From Ponticoccus alexandrii (GTDB lineage: Bacteria; Pseudomonadota; Alphaproteobacteria; Rhodobacterales; Rhodobacteraceae), in the NCBI RefSeq assembly GCF_016806125.1, contig NZ_CP047170.1:186001-250000 (forward strand): DNA of 64,000 nucleotides. The letters are read 5' to 3'. Positions 44,101 through 55,100 of the stretch are shown here, in pieces. Position numbers and translations under genes: made by a program. Each line of letters starts with the position of its first letter. Position 1 is the first letter of the stretch. The notes under the pieces are model-generated. The model saw only the letters and a list, made by a program, of their open reading frames with translations, was not told the DNA's origin and searched no databases.

Positions 44101-46145
44101 TGTGCCGAAAGCTGGCCCGCCTGTGCGCCGGTCAGTTCGTAGTAGTCGACACCGCCTTCGGTGACGACCGTGAGGCCGGCCGCCGAAAGGGGCACCTCGG
44201 AACCGGGCGCACCCAGATACAGCGTGAAGTCGCCGTTCTCCGCGTCCGAGACGCTAATGCGCAAGCCGTCGAGCACCTCGTCGGTATCGCCGTTCTGATG
44301 CACGATCCCAAGGTCGATGGGCTGCAACACATCCTCGACGACCTCCGCTTGTGTCGTGATCGTGGCTTCGGGCGACGGGGTCACCGTGAAGCTGACCACG
44401 GTTGGGGCCCCGGTTCGGGAATCCCCGTCGTCCTCTGTCGTGACGGGCACCACCGCGAAATCGACCTGTCCCGAGAAGTTGTCAGGGACGGTGATCTGGG
44501 TGCTGCCGATCTCGGTATCCTTGATGATCCACACCCGGTCGGAACCGGTCTTGTCCGGACCGGTCAGCAGGGTGCCCTGACTGAGGTCGAAGCCTTCGGG
44601 CAGCCCCGTGACCTGAAGGGTCAGCGTCTCGGAGCCGTCCGTATCAGGCGAGCTGGCGGAAACCAGATCGCCAAGGGTGACGGCATCGCTATTGCCGTCC
44701 AGATCAGCCTCTACATAGGTCTGCGGAGTCACGATCACGTCGGCTTCGTCCGCGACACCCTTCACCGGGATATCCAGCGGCAAGGTGATCGGCGGCGACA
44801 CGTTCTGAATAGGTGTCCCGCCGTTATACAGCTCATCCACGGACTGGGCGGTGACGTTGAGTTGAAAGTCGGCGTTGCTGTTCGGCGGCGGTGTCAGAAG
44901 AAGCGGCAGCGACGGATCGAAATCGAGGAAAGTCGCGACGCCTCCGGTTATCGTCACCGGCTGGCCGTCATACGTCAACGTCGCCCCTGCGGGGATATCC
45001 TCGATGGTGACGTTGAACGTCTCCGAGGGGTCCGAACTGCGCGGGCGGATCACCAGCGGGATCTCGGTATCCTCAATCCCATGGGTGCGCGCCGACAGCG
45101 ACATCGTCACCTCGTCGGCGACAGGCGAGATCAGGACGTTGGTCAGGTACGATTGCCCGCTGGTCGCCTCGACCGTCGAGCCGGTGCCATCATCGTCGGG
45201 GTCGACCGTGTGGGCCTGCACCCCGATCCGGAACTGCCCCGAGAAGTTCTCGGCGGCGCGGAATTGCAGGGTGTGGAGGTATTCCATCGGCACATCGACG
45301 GGCGTGCCGTCGAAGATGGCCTGATGCCACGTCGATCCGTCGAACCACTGGAACTGAGAGCCGATTGCATCGGTCTGCGACCCGTCGCCATGGATCAGCT
45401 CGGGGGTCAGCCGGGCGAAGGTCTGCTCGCCGCTGTCCTGATTGGTCCAATCGGCGCCAAGGTCGAAGCCGTCGCTGTTCAGGTCGAACCAGACGTCCTC
45501 TTCTCCTGGGGTGGTATAGTCGAAATCACCGTTCATGGTCAGGTCATCCGTGCCATCGGTGTCGGTGCCAACGGTCTCGGCCACCGGGTTCACGGTGACG
45601 GCAACGTCATGAACGGTCGATCTGACATCCTGAACCGGCGCACCGTCGATCCAGGCGGTGTCCTGGCTCGTGACCGTGACTGGAATGGTCACATCGCTGC
45701 TGTCATGGGCGGGCGGGGTGAGGGTGACGGTATCGAGATAGGCTTCGATGGAGCCTGTCCCATGCGCAGTATTGGTGATTGTTACCGTCGACCCGGATGT
45801 ATTCACCAACACCTCAGGCGCAAACGGCGCCGTCAGAGTCCAACCTGCCGGCACGTCGAAAGACAGATTGAGAACGAACTCCTGCCCTCCGGTCTCGGCC
45901 CTATCGCTGGTGTCCGTAACGGCAAACCCGGCAAGGAACGCGATGGCGCTATCCTCGTCGCCTTCGGCCGGCGCAATTATGGAATCGTCCGCAACCGGTG
46001 TCACATTCAGGTTCAGGTTGACGCTGTCGCTTTCCCCTCCGCTGGTGGTTCCCGGAACGGTTGCGCTGCCATTCCAATGGCCATCGTCATCGGTGTCCTG
46101 ACTGTTCAGGGCGACAGTGATGTTATTAAGCTCACCACTGAAGTC
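41163..46145 (-). CDS. Giant BapA-like adhesin, C-terminal part (after frameshift)
   Basis: C-terminal about 1,660 codons of the adhesin, in a different frame from the N-terminal part. The first usable start in this frame is a GTG at 46004, but the frame is open and coding up to 46146, where FSGELNNITVALNSQDTDDD directly continues the broken module, so I treat it as the same gene. It holds repeated Ig/cadherin-like modules, many with an NFSG- or NWSG-type motif. The last part has a type I secretion C-terminal region (RNVETLDLGVAGSNAITDLT, then VTLTVEDV) and an acidic tail. No RTX nonapeptide array is seen. Without recoding, this half would not be joined to the N-terminus, and the secretion signal would be lost. 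Confidence 0.85.
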   Translation of the reverse strand, partial: DFSGELNNITVALNSQDTDDDGHWNGSATVPGTTSGGESDSVNLNLNVTPVADDSIIAPAEGDEDSAIAFLAGFAVTDTSDRAETGGQEFVLNLSFDVPAGWTLTAPFAPEVLVNTSGSTVTITNTAHGTGSIEAYLDTVTLTPPAHDSSDVTIPVTVTSQDTAWIDGAPVQDVRSTVHDVAVTVNPVAETVGTDTDGTDDLTMNGDFDYTTPGEEDVWFDLNSDGFDLGADWTNQDSGEQTFARLTPELIHGDGSQTDAIGSQFQWFDGSTWHQAIFDGTPVDVPMEYLHTLQFRAAENFSGQFRIGVQAHTVDPDDDGTGSTVEATSGQSYLTNVLISPVADEVTMSLSARTHGIEDTEIPLVIRPRSSDPSETFNVTIEDIPAGATLTYDGQPVTITGGVATFLDFDPSLPLLLTPPPNSNADFQLNVTAQSVDELYNGGTPIQNVSPPITLPLDIPVKGVADEADVIVTPQTYVEADLDGNSDAVTLGDLVSASSPDTDGSETLTLQVTGLPEGFDLSQGTLLTGPDKTGSDRVWIIKDTEIGSTQITVPDNFSGQVDFAVVPVTTEDDGDSRTGAPTVVSFTVTPSPEATITTQAEVVEDVLQPIDLGIVHQNGDTDEVLDGLRISVSDAENGDFTLYLGAPGSEVPLSAAGLTVVTEGGVDYYELTGAQAGQLSAQGGAHLDGSLGGFDLQYRITDPGDGSVTPVTGNWIDGRFELTATPVSDAPALTIDSINSVPGDSVTVDTSGEQVTVNLNIGNPDHDGSEHLVRVILEDVPEGVIVEGGELLGGGTWLLTYEGTDALPINAAGGIDLPVTFTVGYGAAGLTDAPISVTVQTQDRGDMAGSATDVLSDTAQWFLTTTFLPGTVTPPATIETWEYTGAEATEDTSFLLSDMVDAEVAAQTSSPNILTVTIVDLPAGTQVDGMVRTVINGQEVWTASVTTASGDDAAAVQAKLDALMDSIEITPPQNGNDNNLAGPFEVNATLTTAVAGGGRSEAETIAPAVPVNPVTDVAEVEIVLGASDPDGKVTESDTDIPLTITVTNPADGSAGSTVTGDLYLQIGGTSGLENGTLSQGGTALVPQTVTGVAGIPDGTYYVVPGVGMNGPQDLVFTPDSMVAGDVTFDAWISNIETGGDAMVSTGTATVPVELSNDGVALAPTGPRGGTEAADSSNGALIGLDLSLILNDADGSEEILTVLLSNLPEGFLLYTGASASDASLAEMAVNAGGSGGVNTWVLASGGSALPPYVGILPPQNWSGTLDDLELSVTSGETSLSETRVDVLPIGDITVDPVANGLTLTGTNSFGREGTIVALNLNASMVDSEDASVIAAADESTETTTLEIKGLGEFASFYTGTTPLVSGISYDAASDTYTLTGLSQTDLDNLGFVQARDALTDQDSGTAGVQIDVIAHTVESGDAGAVSADAGTSLTVNLSQQLPTTGDNSLIWTGSAINGKAGEDTVHLRGGESLTGADLGAQLRNVETLDLGVAGSNAITDLTPEQVRAMTDGDNLLTVRGSAENTLSLSGDWTDNGDGTFTGTSVGEPDVTLTVEDVTVAPLPSSFAAASMMSFGFGGGAEGFGLASLDEGKLADRPDEEPETLRLDDLMAPVRGEEDLTAGLPEETSDDGAKPQGDDVLTGQPLPGRVLEDELQSGAYEV

Positions 46146-49100
46146 GGGGCACCGCCGATCTCGATGGTCGGCAGCGCGGTCGGGTCGTCCGTCAGACCCG
46201 GGGCGGGAATGTCAAAGCTTTCGCCTGCCGCGACCGTAGTGCCGTTGACGACGATGTCCGTGCCGGAGCCGTTGGTGACGGTGAAGGACCGGACCTCGCT
46301 GCCGTCGAGATCGGCAAAGCTGGAGGTGAGGATGGCTGAAATGTCGACCGTGGTGTCCTCTTTCAAGGTCAGCTCGGCCTGGGCGGTGCCGGTATAGACA
46401 ATGGCGTCGGCATTGGCGACGGTCGAGGCATCGGCGGCGTTGAACTCCAGAGCAACCGGATCGGTCACCGCCTCGACATAGACCGCCACGGTTTCCGAAC
46501 TGGTGGCGCCGGCCACGCCGGGCAAGATCGTGCCGGTTGCATCGACCTCGTAACTGGTCACGCTGTAGGTCACCTCGAAGTTCTCCGAGGCATGTTCGGG
46601 TGGTGTCACCGTCATCGCCTCGAACTCGGCGCCGGTCATGGACAGCATGCCGCTGGCGCTGTCCACCAGCGCGGCATCGCTCAGCGTGATGGTCACGCTG
46701 CCGCTGGCGTCGACGACATGAGTGCTGCCGCTACCCCAGGACAGGGTCGCGCCTTCGGGCAGACCGGACAGGGTGATCTCGCCGATCCGTTCGGGGGTTG
46801 CGTTGTTGCCGGGGGCGGCGCCGTTATCGGTGATGATCGGGGCGTTCATCCCCAGCGCCACGGCGGTGTCCTCTGCCACATTGATGCTCTCAGCGTCGAC
46901 CGACAGCGTCGGCGCATCGGACACCGGCGCGACAGTGATCGTCACGGTCGTGGATCCCGGGACGCCATCGTCTTGAGTTTCGAAGACAAACTCTTCGGTG
47001 CCGCTGAAATTCGGCGCGGGGACATAGGTGATCTCCCCCGTGGCGCTAATCGTCACCGTGCCGTGGGTGAAGACGTGGTCGACACTGCCGTCGGGCTGCG
47101 TTGTCGAGCTATCAGGCGCCGCACCGCCTTGGGACACGATCGTGTTCGTCGGGGTCATGTCCGCAGACAGCGTAAAGCTGTTGGCGGGGTTGTTTGCCTG
47201 GCTGTCCTCGACAACGTCCACCTGCAGCGTTGTGACAGGTGCATCGTCGGCCACGGTGACGGTAAAATCGGCCAGCGCGGTATCGCCATCGCTGTCACGC
47301 GCCTCGACGCCGAAGGTCAGGTCGAGGTCTGCCGCGCCGTCATGATCGAGCGGGCCGCGCAGATCGAACGTATATCCTGCCGTTGCCGATGTCGGATCGG
47401 TCAGGGTCACAACAAATATGGTATCCCCACCGGCGCCCTTGGTCGCGGTCAGGGTCTGCCCGTCGGCTGAAACCACATAGACAAGGTCCACGCCGCCCGA
47501 GCTCAGCCCGGCGGGCGGGCTGTTGGTGGTGAAGGTCACGGTCACATCGTCCTGCCCGGGAGTCAGGTCAAGTGTACCGCTGACCTCGCGCAGGGCCGCA
47601 TCGGGGTTGCTGCCGTTGGCCAGATGCTGTTCGTCGATGCCTGTATCCTGCGGCATCCCCAGTTCCGGAACCGTATCGGTCACGGTGATCTGCTGGGTCG
47701 CAGAGCCCGGCGACACGTCGCCATCGCCATCGATGGTGGTATAGCTGAAATCGTCCCGCAGTTCGGTGTCGTTTGTCGGCTTGACGTGATTGGCGCTGTC
47801 ACTGGGCCAGTAGGACCAGGTGCCGTCGCTGGAGACGGTCAGAGAGCCGTATTGCGTGCTGACGGTTTCCGAGCCGCCCTGGGGGATCTGGACCGACGCG
47901 GAATTGCCGCCGGCGTCGGTATAGGTGATCTCGTGCACCCGGCCGCCATCGGCGCCCAGCGTGTCGTTGGCAAGCAGGTTGTCGCCGCCATTCGCAGAGC
48001 CGACACGGGAACCGCCTTCGACAACGGTGACCGCTGTATCCGCCTGAGGCGCAGCGGGGGCATCGTCCTCGACACCGGCGACAAGGCGATCCACCCGGAT
48101 GTCGCCATCGCTTTCGACAGCGGCAATCTGGATCGTCTCGCGGATGATGTCATTGGCGGCGCTGTCGCTGTGATCCCCGGTGTTGCCGGTCAGCGTGTAG
48201 CTGTAGCTGATCTCGCCAGTTGCCGCATCGTACCCGGTGATGCTGAGCGTGCCGTATTGCGTCGTCACATCCACCGGCGTGGTCGCCGCAGTCTGCAGCT
48301 CGGCCAGCGTCACTGTCGTGCCGCCGCTCAGGGCGCCGCCCGAAACCGTGCCGCCGATTACGATCGAGGCAAGCGGCGATGCGCTAGTGCCCAGAACAAA
48401 GGTCGCGCTGGTGGTGTCGGTGCCTGTCCCCTCGGCGGTGCCGCCGGTCAGGCCGGATTCCTTGACGAGGATATCCTCGGGTTGTCCCGGGGCCGTATCG
48501 GAGATCTCAAGCCCGGTCACGGTGCGACCGTCCGTGTCGGTGTTGCCATAGGCATCGACCGCGCTGGCGGACAGCACCGTTTCACCTGTGGCCAGCGGCC
48601 CGGGCAGGGGCACGCTCCAGGTGCCGTCGGGCTGGACCGTCGCGGAATATTGCGTGCCGTCCACGTCCAGCGTGACGCTTGCGCCCGATTCACCGGTTCC
48701 GGTGATCACCGGCGCGACGCCGTCTTCCACCAGGACCGGGTCGATTGTCACGGTCGTGACGGTGTCCTTCAGAATGCTGTCGGTCGTCGTCACGGTATTG
48801 CCGGCGGCGTCCTCGACAACGGCGGTCACGGTCAGGGTGCCGTCGTCCAGCCCGCTCAGATCGGCGGTCACGGAATAAGAACCATCCAGCTGCACCACGA
48901 TGCTGCCCGCGGGAACGGTCACGCTCTTCGTGCCGTCAGAGACTGTCAGGCCGGTGATCTGGCCGCCGACCGCCGCCTGTCCGTCGATCGCAACCTGGGT
49001 CAGATCGTCCACCGAGGACAGCACGTTGTCGGGAAGCGTGGCACCGGCAGGGCTGGCATCGTCGGTGATGTCGACACTGGCGCTGTTGATGATCCAATTC

Positions 49101-52100
49101 GCGGTCGCCGTGGCATTGGCGGTGCCGCTGCCATCGTCGACGGTGTAGGGCAGGATCAGTTCGGCTGGCGCATTGGGACCTGGCACGAAGGTCAGCGTGC
49201 CGTCCGCCGCCATCGAGACCGTTCCGCGGCCACCGCTGAGGGTGATGCTGCCGCCGGCGGTAATGGCCTGACCGTCCACCTCGGTCACGGTCAGGGTGGC
49301 GGTTTCGCCGGTGTCGACGTCGCTGTCATTGGCCAGGACATCCAGCACCGCATCGTCGCCCGCGACGACCAGCGTCGCGTCGTCCTGCGCATCCGGCCGG
49401 TCGTTGCTGCCGTTGATCGTAACGGTGACCGTCACGGTGTGAGAGGCGCCCAGCGAATCCTCGACCGTGACCTCGTAGCCCTGCGTCAGGACCGCGCCCG
49501 CAGGCAGCGTATCGAGATCGGCATCGTTCACCGTGAAGGTCCAGGTGACCTCTCCGGTGACAGGGTCGAGCCCGCCCGGTGTGAAGGTGCCCAGGTAGCC
49601 CGCGCCCTGCGGCGCGGCGCTGACCGTGTGGGTGTCCGTCGCGTCCAGGCCCGAGACCTGAAGCGTCCCGGTCTCGACGTGGTCCTGCGTGTTTTCCGCC
49701 GGATCGCCGTCGGCCAGTTCCGTGATCGTCGCCGAAAGGTCCGACCCGGCCGAGATCTCGGGCACATCGTTGGTGCCGTTGATGGTGATCGTCACCACCT
49801 GCTCGTCGAAGCCGCCGTCGTTGTCGGTTACCCTTACGGTGATCTCTTCGGTCAGGGTGCCTCCGACGGGAAGCGCCTGCACATCGGGGTGGGCGTTGTC
49901 CAGCGCATAGCGCCACTGGCCGGTGCTGTCGACGGTCAGGGTGCCGTAATCGCCGGTGCTCCCTTCCACGGTCCAGACATGGGTGTTGCTGGTGTCGACG
50001 TCATCCTGCGACAGCTGGCCCGTCGCGGACAGAGTGACATCCTCGGTGACGGCGCCCGTGGCGACGCCCGAGATTACCGGATCGTCGTTTGTGCCGTTGA
50101 TGGTGACAGTGATGGTGCTGGTCGTGGTCCCGTCGGCCGAGGTGACCTGCCAGCTTTCCGTGAAGCTCTCACCCAGGGCAAGGGACTGAACCTCGGGCAG
50201 GGTATTGTCGACCTCATAGACCCAGTTTCCGGCCGCGTCGACGATCAGAGTGCCCAGTGCGGCACCGCCATGGCTGGCGCCCCCGAAGGCCAGGCTGCCG
50301 GTGGCGAAGCGGTCCTCGCCCGCGTCCACATCCGTGATCGTGACCTGCCCGGTCGTGCTCAGAACACCGGTGCCGCCATCGGAATCCTCGGTCACCTGCC
50401 CGGAATCGTCGGTCACAACCGGCACGTCGTTTGTTCCTGTCACGGTGACCACGATGGTCTCGCTTGCGGTGCCGTCGAGGCTGTCGACCGTCAGCCGGTC
50501 GGTCACGATCTCGCCATCGGTCAGGGCCTGCGTGGCCGCAAGGTCATTGTCCAGCACATAGGTCCAGGCGCCGGTTGCAGCGTCGAAGCTGAAGCTGCCG
50601 TAGGTTCCCTGCAAATCGGCCGGTGTCTGGAAGACCGCCTCGCCGCTATCGACGTCATTGACGGTCAGTGTGCCGCCCGCAGTGGGGGTGCCCGCCGCGG
50701 CGTTCGACACGCCTCCGGCCTCGACAACGGATCCGGTCGCGTCGCCGGTGATCGTGGCAGGATCGTTCTCCGGCGTGACGGTGACGTTGACGGTGATGGT
50801 GTCGGTGCCGCCCTGGCCGTCGTCGACGGTCACCGTGAAGCTGTCGCCGCCGTTGTAATCGGGGTTCGGCACGTATTCGTAGCTGCCGTCCGGGTTCACC
50901 GTGACGGTGCCGTTCGACGGCCCGCCGTCCAGCGTGAAGGTCAGGTCGTCGCCGTCCACATCCGTCGCGGTGACGGTGCCGCTCACCGGCGTGTCCTCGG
51001 GCGTGGTCACGGACGCATCCTCACCCACCGGCGGATCGTTCTCCGGGGTGACGGTGACGTTGACGGTGATGGTGTCACTGCCGCCCTGCCCGTCGTCGAC
51101 GGTCACGGTGAAGCTGTCGCCGCCGTTGTAATCGGGGTTCGGGACGTATTCGTAGCTGCCGTCCGGGTTCACCGTGACGGTGCCGTTCGACGGCCCGCCG
51201 TCCAGCGTGAAGGTCAGGTCGTCGCCGTCCACATCCGTCGCCGTGACGGTGCCGCTCACCGGCGTGTCCTCGGGCGTGGTCACAGCCGCATCCTCACCCA
51301 CCGGCGGATCGTTCTCCGGCGTGACGGTGACGTTGACGGTGATGGTGTCGGTGCCGCCCTGGCCGTCGTCGACGGTCACCGTGAAGCTGTCGCCGCCGTT
51401 GTAATCGGGGTTCGGGACGTATTCGTAGCTGCCGTCCGGGTTCACCGTGACGGTGCCGTTCGACGGCCCGCCGTCCAGCGTGAAGGTCAGGTCGTCGCCG
51501 TCCACATCCGTCGCCGTGACGGTGCCGCTCACCGGCGTGTCCTCGGGCGTGGTCACAGCCGCGTCCTCACCCACCGGCGGATCGTTCTCCGGGGTGACGG
51601 TGACAGAGACGGTGATGGTGTCGGAGCCGCCCTGGCCGTCGTCGACGGTCACCGTGAAGCTGTCGCCGCCGTTGTAATCGGGGTTCGGGACGTATTCGTA
51701 GCTGCCGTCCGGGTTCACCGTGACGGTGCCGTTCGACGGCCCGCCGTCCAGCGTGAAGGTCAGGTCGTCGCCGTCCACATCCGTCGCGGTGACGGTGCCG
51801 CTCACCGGCGTGTCCTCGGGCGTGGTCACGGACGCATCCTCACCCACCGGCGGATCGTTCTCCGGGGTGACGGTGACGTTGACGGTGATGGTGTCACTGC
51901 CGCCCTGCCCGTCGTCGACGGTCACGGTGAAGCTGTCGCCGCCGTTGTAATCGGGGTTCGGGACGTATTCGTAGCTGCCGTCCGGGTTCACCGTGACGGT
52001 GCCGTTCGACGGCCCGCCGTCCAGCGTGAAGGTCAGGTCGTCGCCGTCCACATCCGTCGCCGTGACGGTGCCGCTCACCGGCGTGTCCTCGGGCGTGGTC

Positions 52101-55100
52101 ACAGCCGCATCCTCACCCACCGGCGGATCGTTCTCCGGCGTGACGGTGACGTTGACGGTGATGGTGTCGGTGCCGCCCTGGCCGTCGTCGACGGTCACCG
52201 TGAAGCTGTCGCCGCCGTTGTAATCGGGGTTCGGGACGTATTCGTAGCTGCCGTCCGGGTTCACCGTGACGGTGCCGTTCGACGGCCCGCCGTCCAGCGT
52301 GAAGGTCAGGTCGTCGCCGTCCACATCCGTCGCCGTGACGGTGCCGCTCACCGGCGTGTCCTCGGGCGTGGTCACAGCCGCGTCCTCACCCACCGGCGGA
52401 TCGTTCTCCGGGGTGACGGTGACAGAGACGGTGATGGTGTCGGAGCCGCCCTGGCCGTCGTCGACGGTCACCGTGAAGCTGTCGCCGCCGTTGTAATCGG
52501 GGTTCGGGACGTATTCGTAGCTGCCGTCCGGGTTCACCGTGACGGTGCCGTTCGACGGCCCGCCGTCCAGCGTGAAGGTCAGGTCGTCGCCGTCCACATC
52601 CGTCGCCGTGACGGTGCCGCTGACCGGCGTGTCCTCGGGCGTGGTCACAGCCGCGTCCTCACCCACCGGCGGATCGTTCTCCGGCGTGACGGTGACGTTG
52701 ACGGTGATGGTGTCGGAGCCGCCCTGGCCGTCGTCGACGGTCACCGTGAAGCTGTCGCCGCCGTTGTAATCGGGGTTCGGGACGTATTCGTAGCTGCCGT
52801 CCGGGTTCACCGTGACGGTGCCGTTCGACGGCCCGCCGTCCAGCGTGAAGGTCAGGTCGTCGCCGTCCACATCCGTCGCCGTGACGGTGCCGCTGACCGG
52901 CGTGTCCTCGGGCGTGGTCACGGCCGCATCCTCACCTGCGGGCGGATCGTTCTCCGGCGTGACGGTGACAGAGACGGTGATGGTGTCGGAGCCGCCCTGC
53001 CCGTCGTCGACGGTCACCGTGAAGCTGTCGCCGCCGTTGTAATCGGGGTTCGGGACGTATTCGTAGCTGCCGTCCGGGTTCACCGTGACGGTGCCGTTCG
53101 ACGGCCCGCCGTCCAGCGTGAAGGTCAGGTCGTCGCCGTCCACATCCGTCGCCGTGACGGTGCCGCTCACCGGCGTGTCCTCGGGCGTGGTCACAGCCGC
53201 GTCCTCACCCACCGGCGGATCGTTCTCCGGCGTGACGGTGACAGAGACGGTGATGGTGTCGGAGCCGCCCTGGCCGTCGTCGACGGTCACGGTGAAGCTG
53301 TCGCCGCCGTTGTAATCGGGGTTCGGGACGTATTCGTAGCTGCCGTCCGGGTTCACCGTGACGGTGCCGTTCGACGGCCCGCCGTCCAGCGTGAAGGTCA
53401 GGTCGTCGCCGTCCACATCCGTCGCCGTGACGGTGCCGCTCACCGGCGTGTCCTCGGGCGTGGTCACAGCCGCATCCTCACCCACCGGCGGATCGTTCTC
53501 CGGCGTGACGGTGACAGAGACGGTGATGGTGTCACTGCCGCCCTGCCCGTCGTCGACGGTCACGGTGAAGCTGTCGCCGCCGTTGTAATCGGGGTTCGGG
53601 ACGTATTCGTAGCTGCCGTCCGGGTTCACCGTGACGGTGCCGTTCGACGGCCCGCCGTCCAGCGTGAAGGTCAGGTCGTCGCCGTCCACATCCGTCGCCG
53701 TGACGGTGCCGCTGACCGGCGTGTCCTCGGGCGTGGTCACAGCCGCGTCCTCACCCACCGGCGGATCGTTCTCCGGCGTGACGGTGACGTTGACGGTGAT
53801 GGTGTCGGAGCCGCCCTGGCCGTCGTCGACGGTCACGGTGAAGCTGTCGCCGCCGTTGTAATCGGGGTTCGGGACGTATTCGTAGCTGCCGTCCGGGTTC
53901 ACCGTGACGGTGCCGTTCGACGGCCCGCCGTCCAGCGTGAAGGTCAGGTCGTCGCCGTCCACATCCGTCGCGGTGACGGTGCCGCTCACCGGCGTGTCCT
54001 CGGGCGTGGTCACAGCCGCATCCTCACCCACCGGCGGATCGTTCTCCGGCGTGACGGTGACAGAGACGGTGATGGTGTCACTGCCGCCCTGCCCGTCGTC
54101 GACGGTCACGGTGAAGCTGTCGCCGCCGTTGTAATCGGGGTTCGGGACGTATTCGTAGCTGCCGTCCGGGTTCACCGTGACGGTGCCGTTCGACGGCCCG
54201 CCGTCCAGCGTGAAGGTCAGGTCGTCGCCATCCACATCCGTCGCGGTGACGGTGCCGCTCACCGGCGTGTCCTCGAGCGTGGTCACGGACGCGTCCTCAC
54301 CCACCGGCGGATCGTTCTCCGGCGTGACGGTGACAGAGACAGTGATGGTGTCGGTGCCACCCTGCCCGTCGTCGACGGTCACGGTGAAGCTGTCGCCGCC
54401 GTTGTAGTCGGGGTTCGGGACGTATTCGTAGCTGCCGTCCGGGTTCACCGTGACGGTGCCGTTCGACGGCCCGCCGTCCAGCGTGAAGGTCAGGTCGTCG
54501 CCATCCACATCCGTCGCGGTGACGGTGCCGCTCACCGGCGTGTCCTCGAGCGTGGTCACGGACGCGTCCTCACCCACCGGCGGATCGTTCTCCGGCGTGA
54601 CGGTGACAGAGACAGTGATGGTGTCGGTGCCACCCTGCCCGTCGTCGACGGTCACGGTGAAGCTGTCGCCGCCGTTGTAGTCGGGGTTCGGGACGTACTC
54701 GTAGCTGCCGTCCGGGTTCACCGTGACGGTGCCGTTCGACGGCCCGCCGTCCAGCGTGAAGGTCAGGTCGTCGCCGTCCACATCCGTCGCCGTGACGGTG
54801 CCGCTGACCGGCGTGTCCTCGGGCGTGGTCACGGACGCATCCTCACCCACCGGCGGATCGTTCTCCGGGGTGACGGTGACGTTGACGGTGATGGTGTCGG
54901 TGCCGCCCTGGCCGTCGTCGACGGTCACGGTGAAGCTGTCGCCGCCGTTGTAATCGGGGTTCGGGACGTATTCGTAGCTGCCGTCCGGGTTCACCGTGAC
55001 GGTGCCGTTCGACGGCCCGCCGTCCAGCGTGAAGGTCAGGTCGTCGCCATCCACATCCGTCGCGGTGACGGTGCCGCTCACCGGCGTGTCCTCGAGCGTG

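Noticed and set aside
41163-46004. The C-terminal adhesin half as an independent secreted protein starting with GTG at 46004
   Set aside because: There is no ribosome site in front of the GTG, and the frame is coding for another 47 codons upstream, continuing a broken module.
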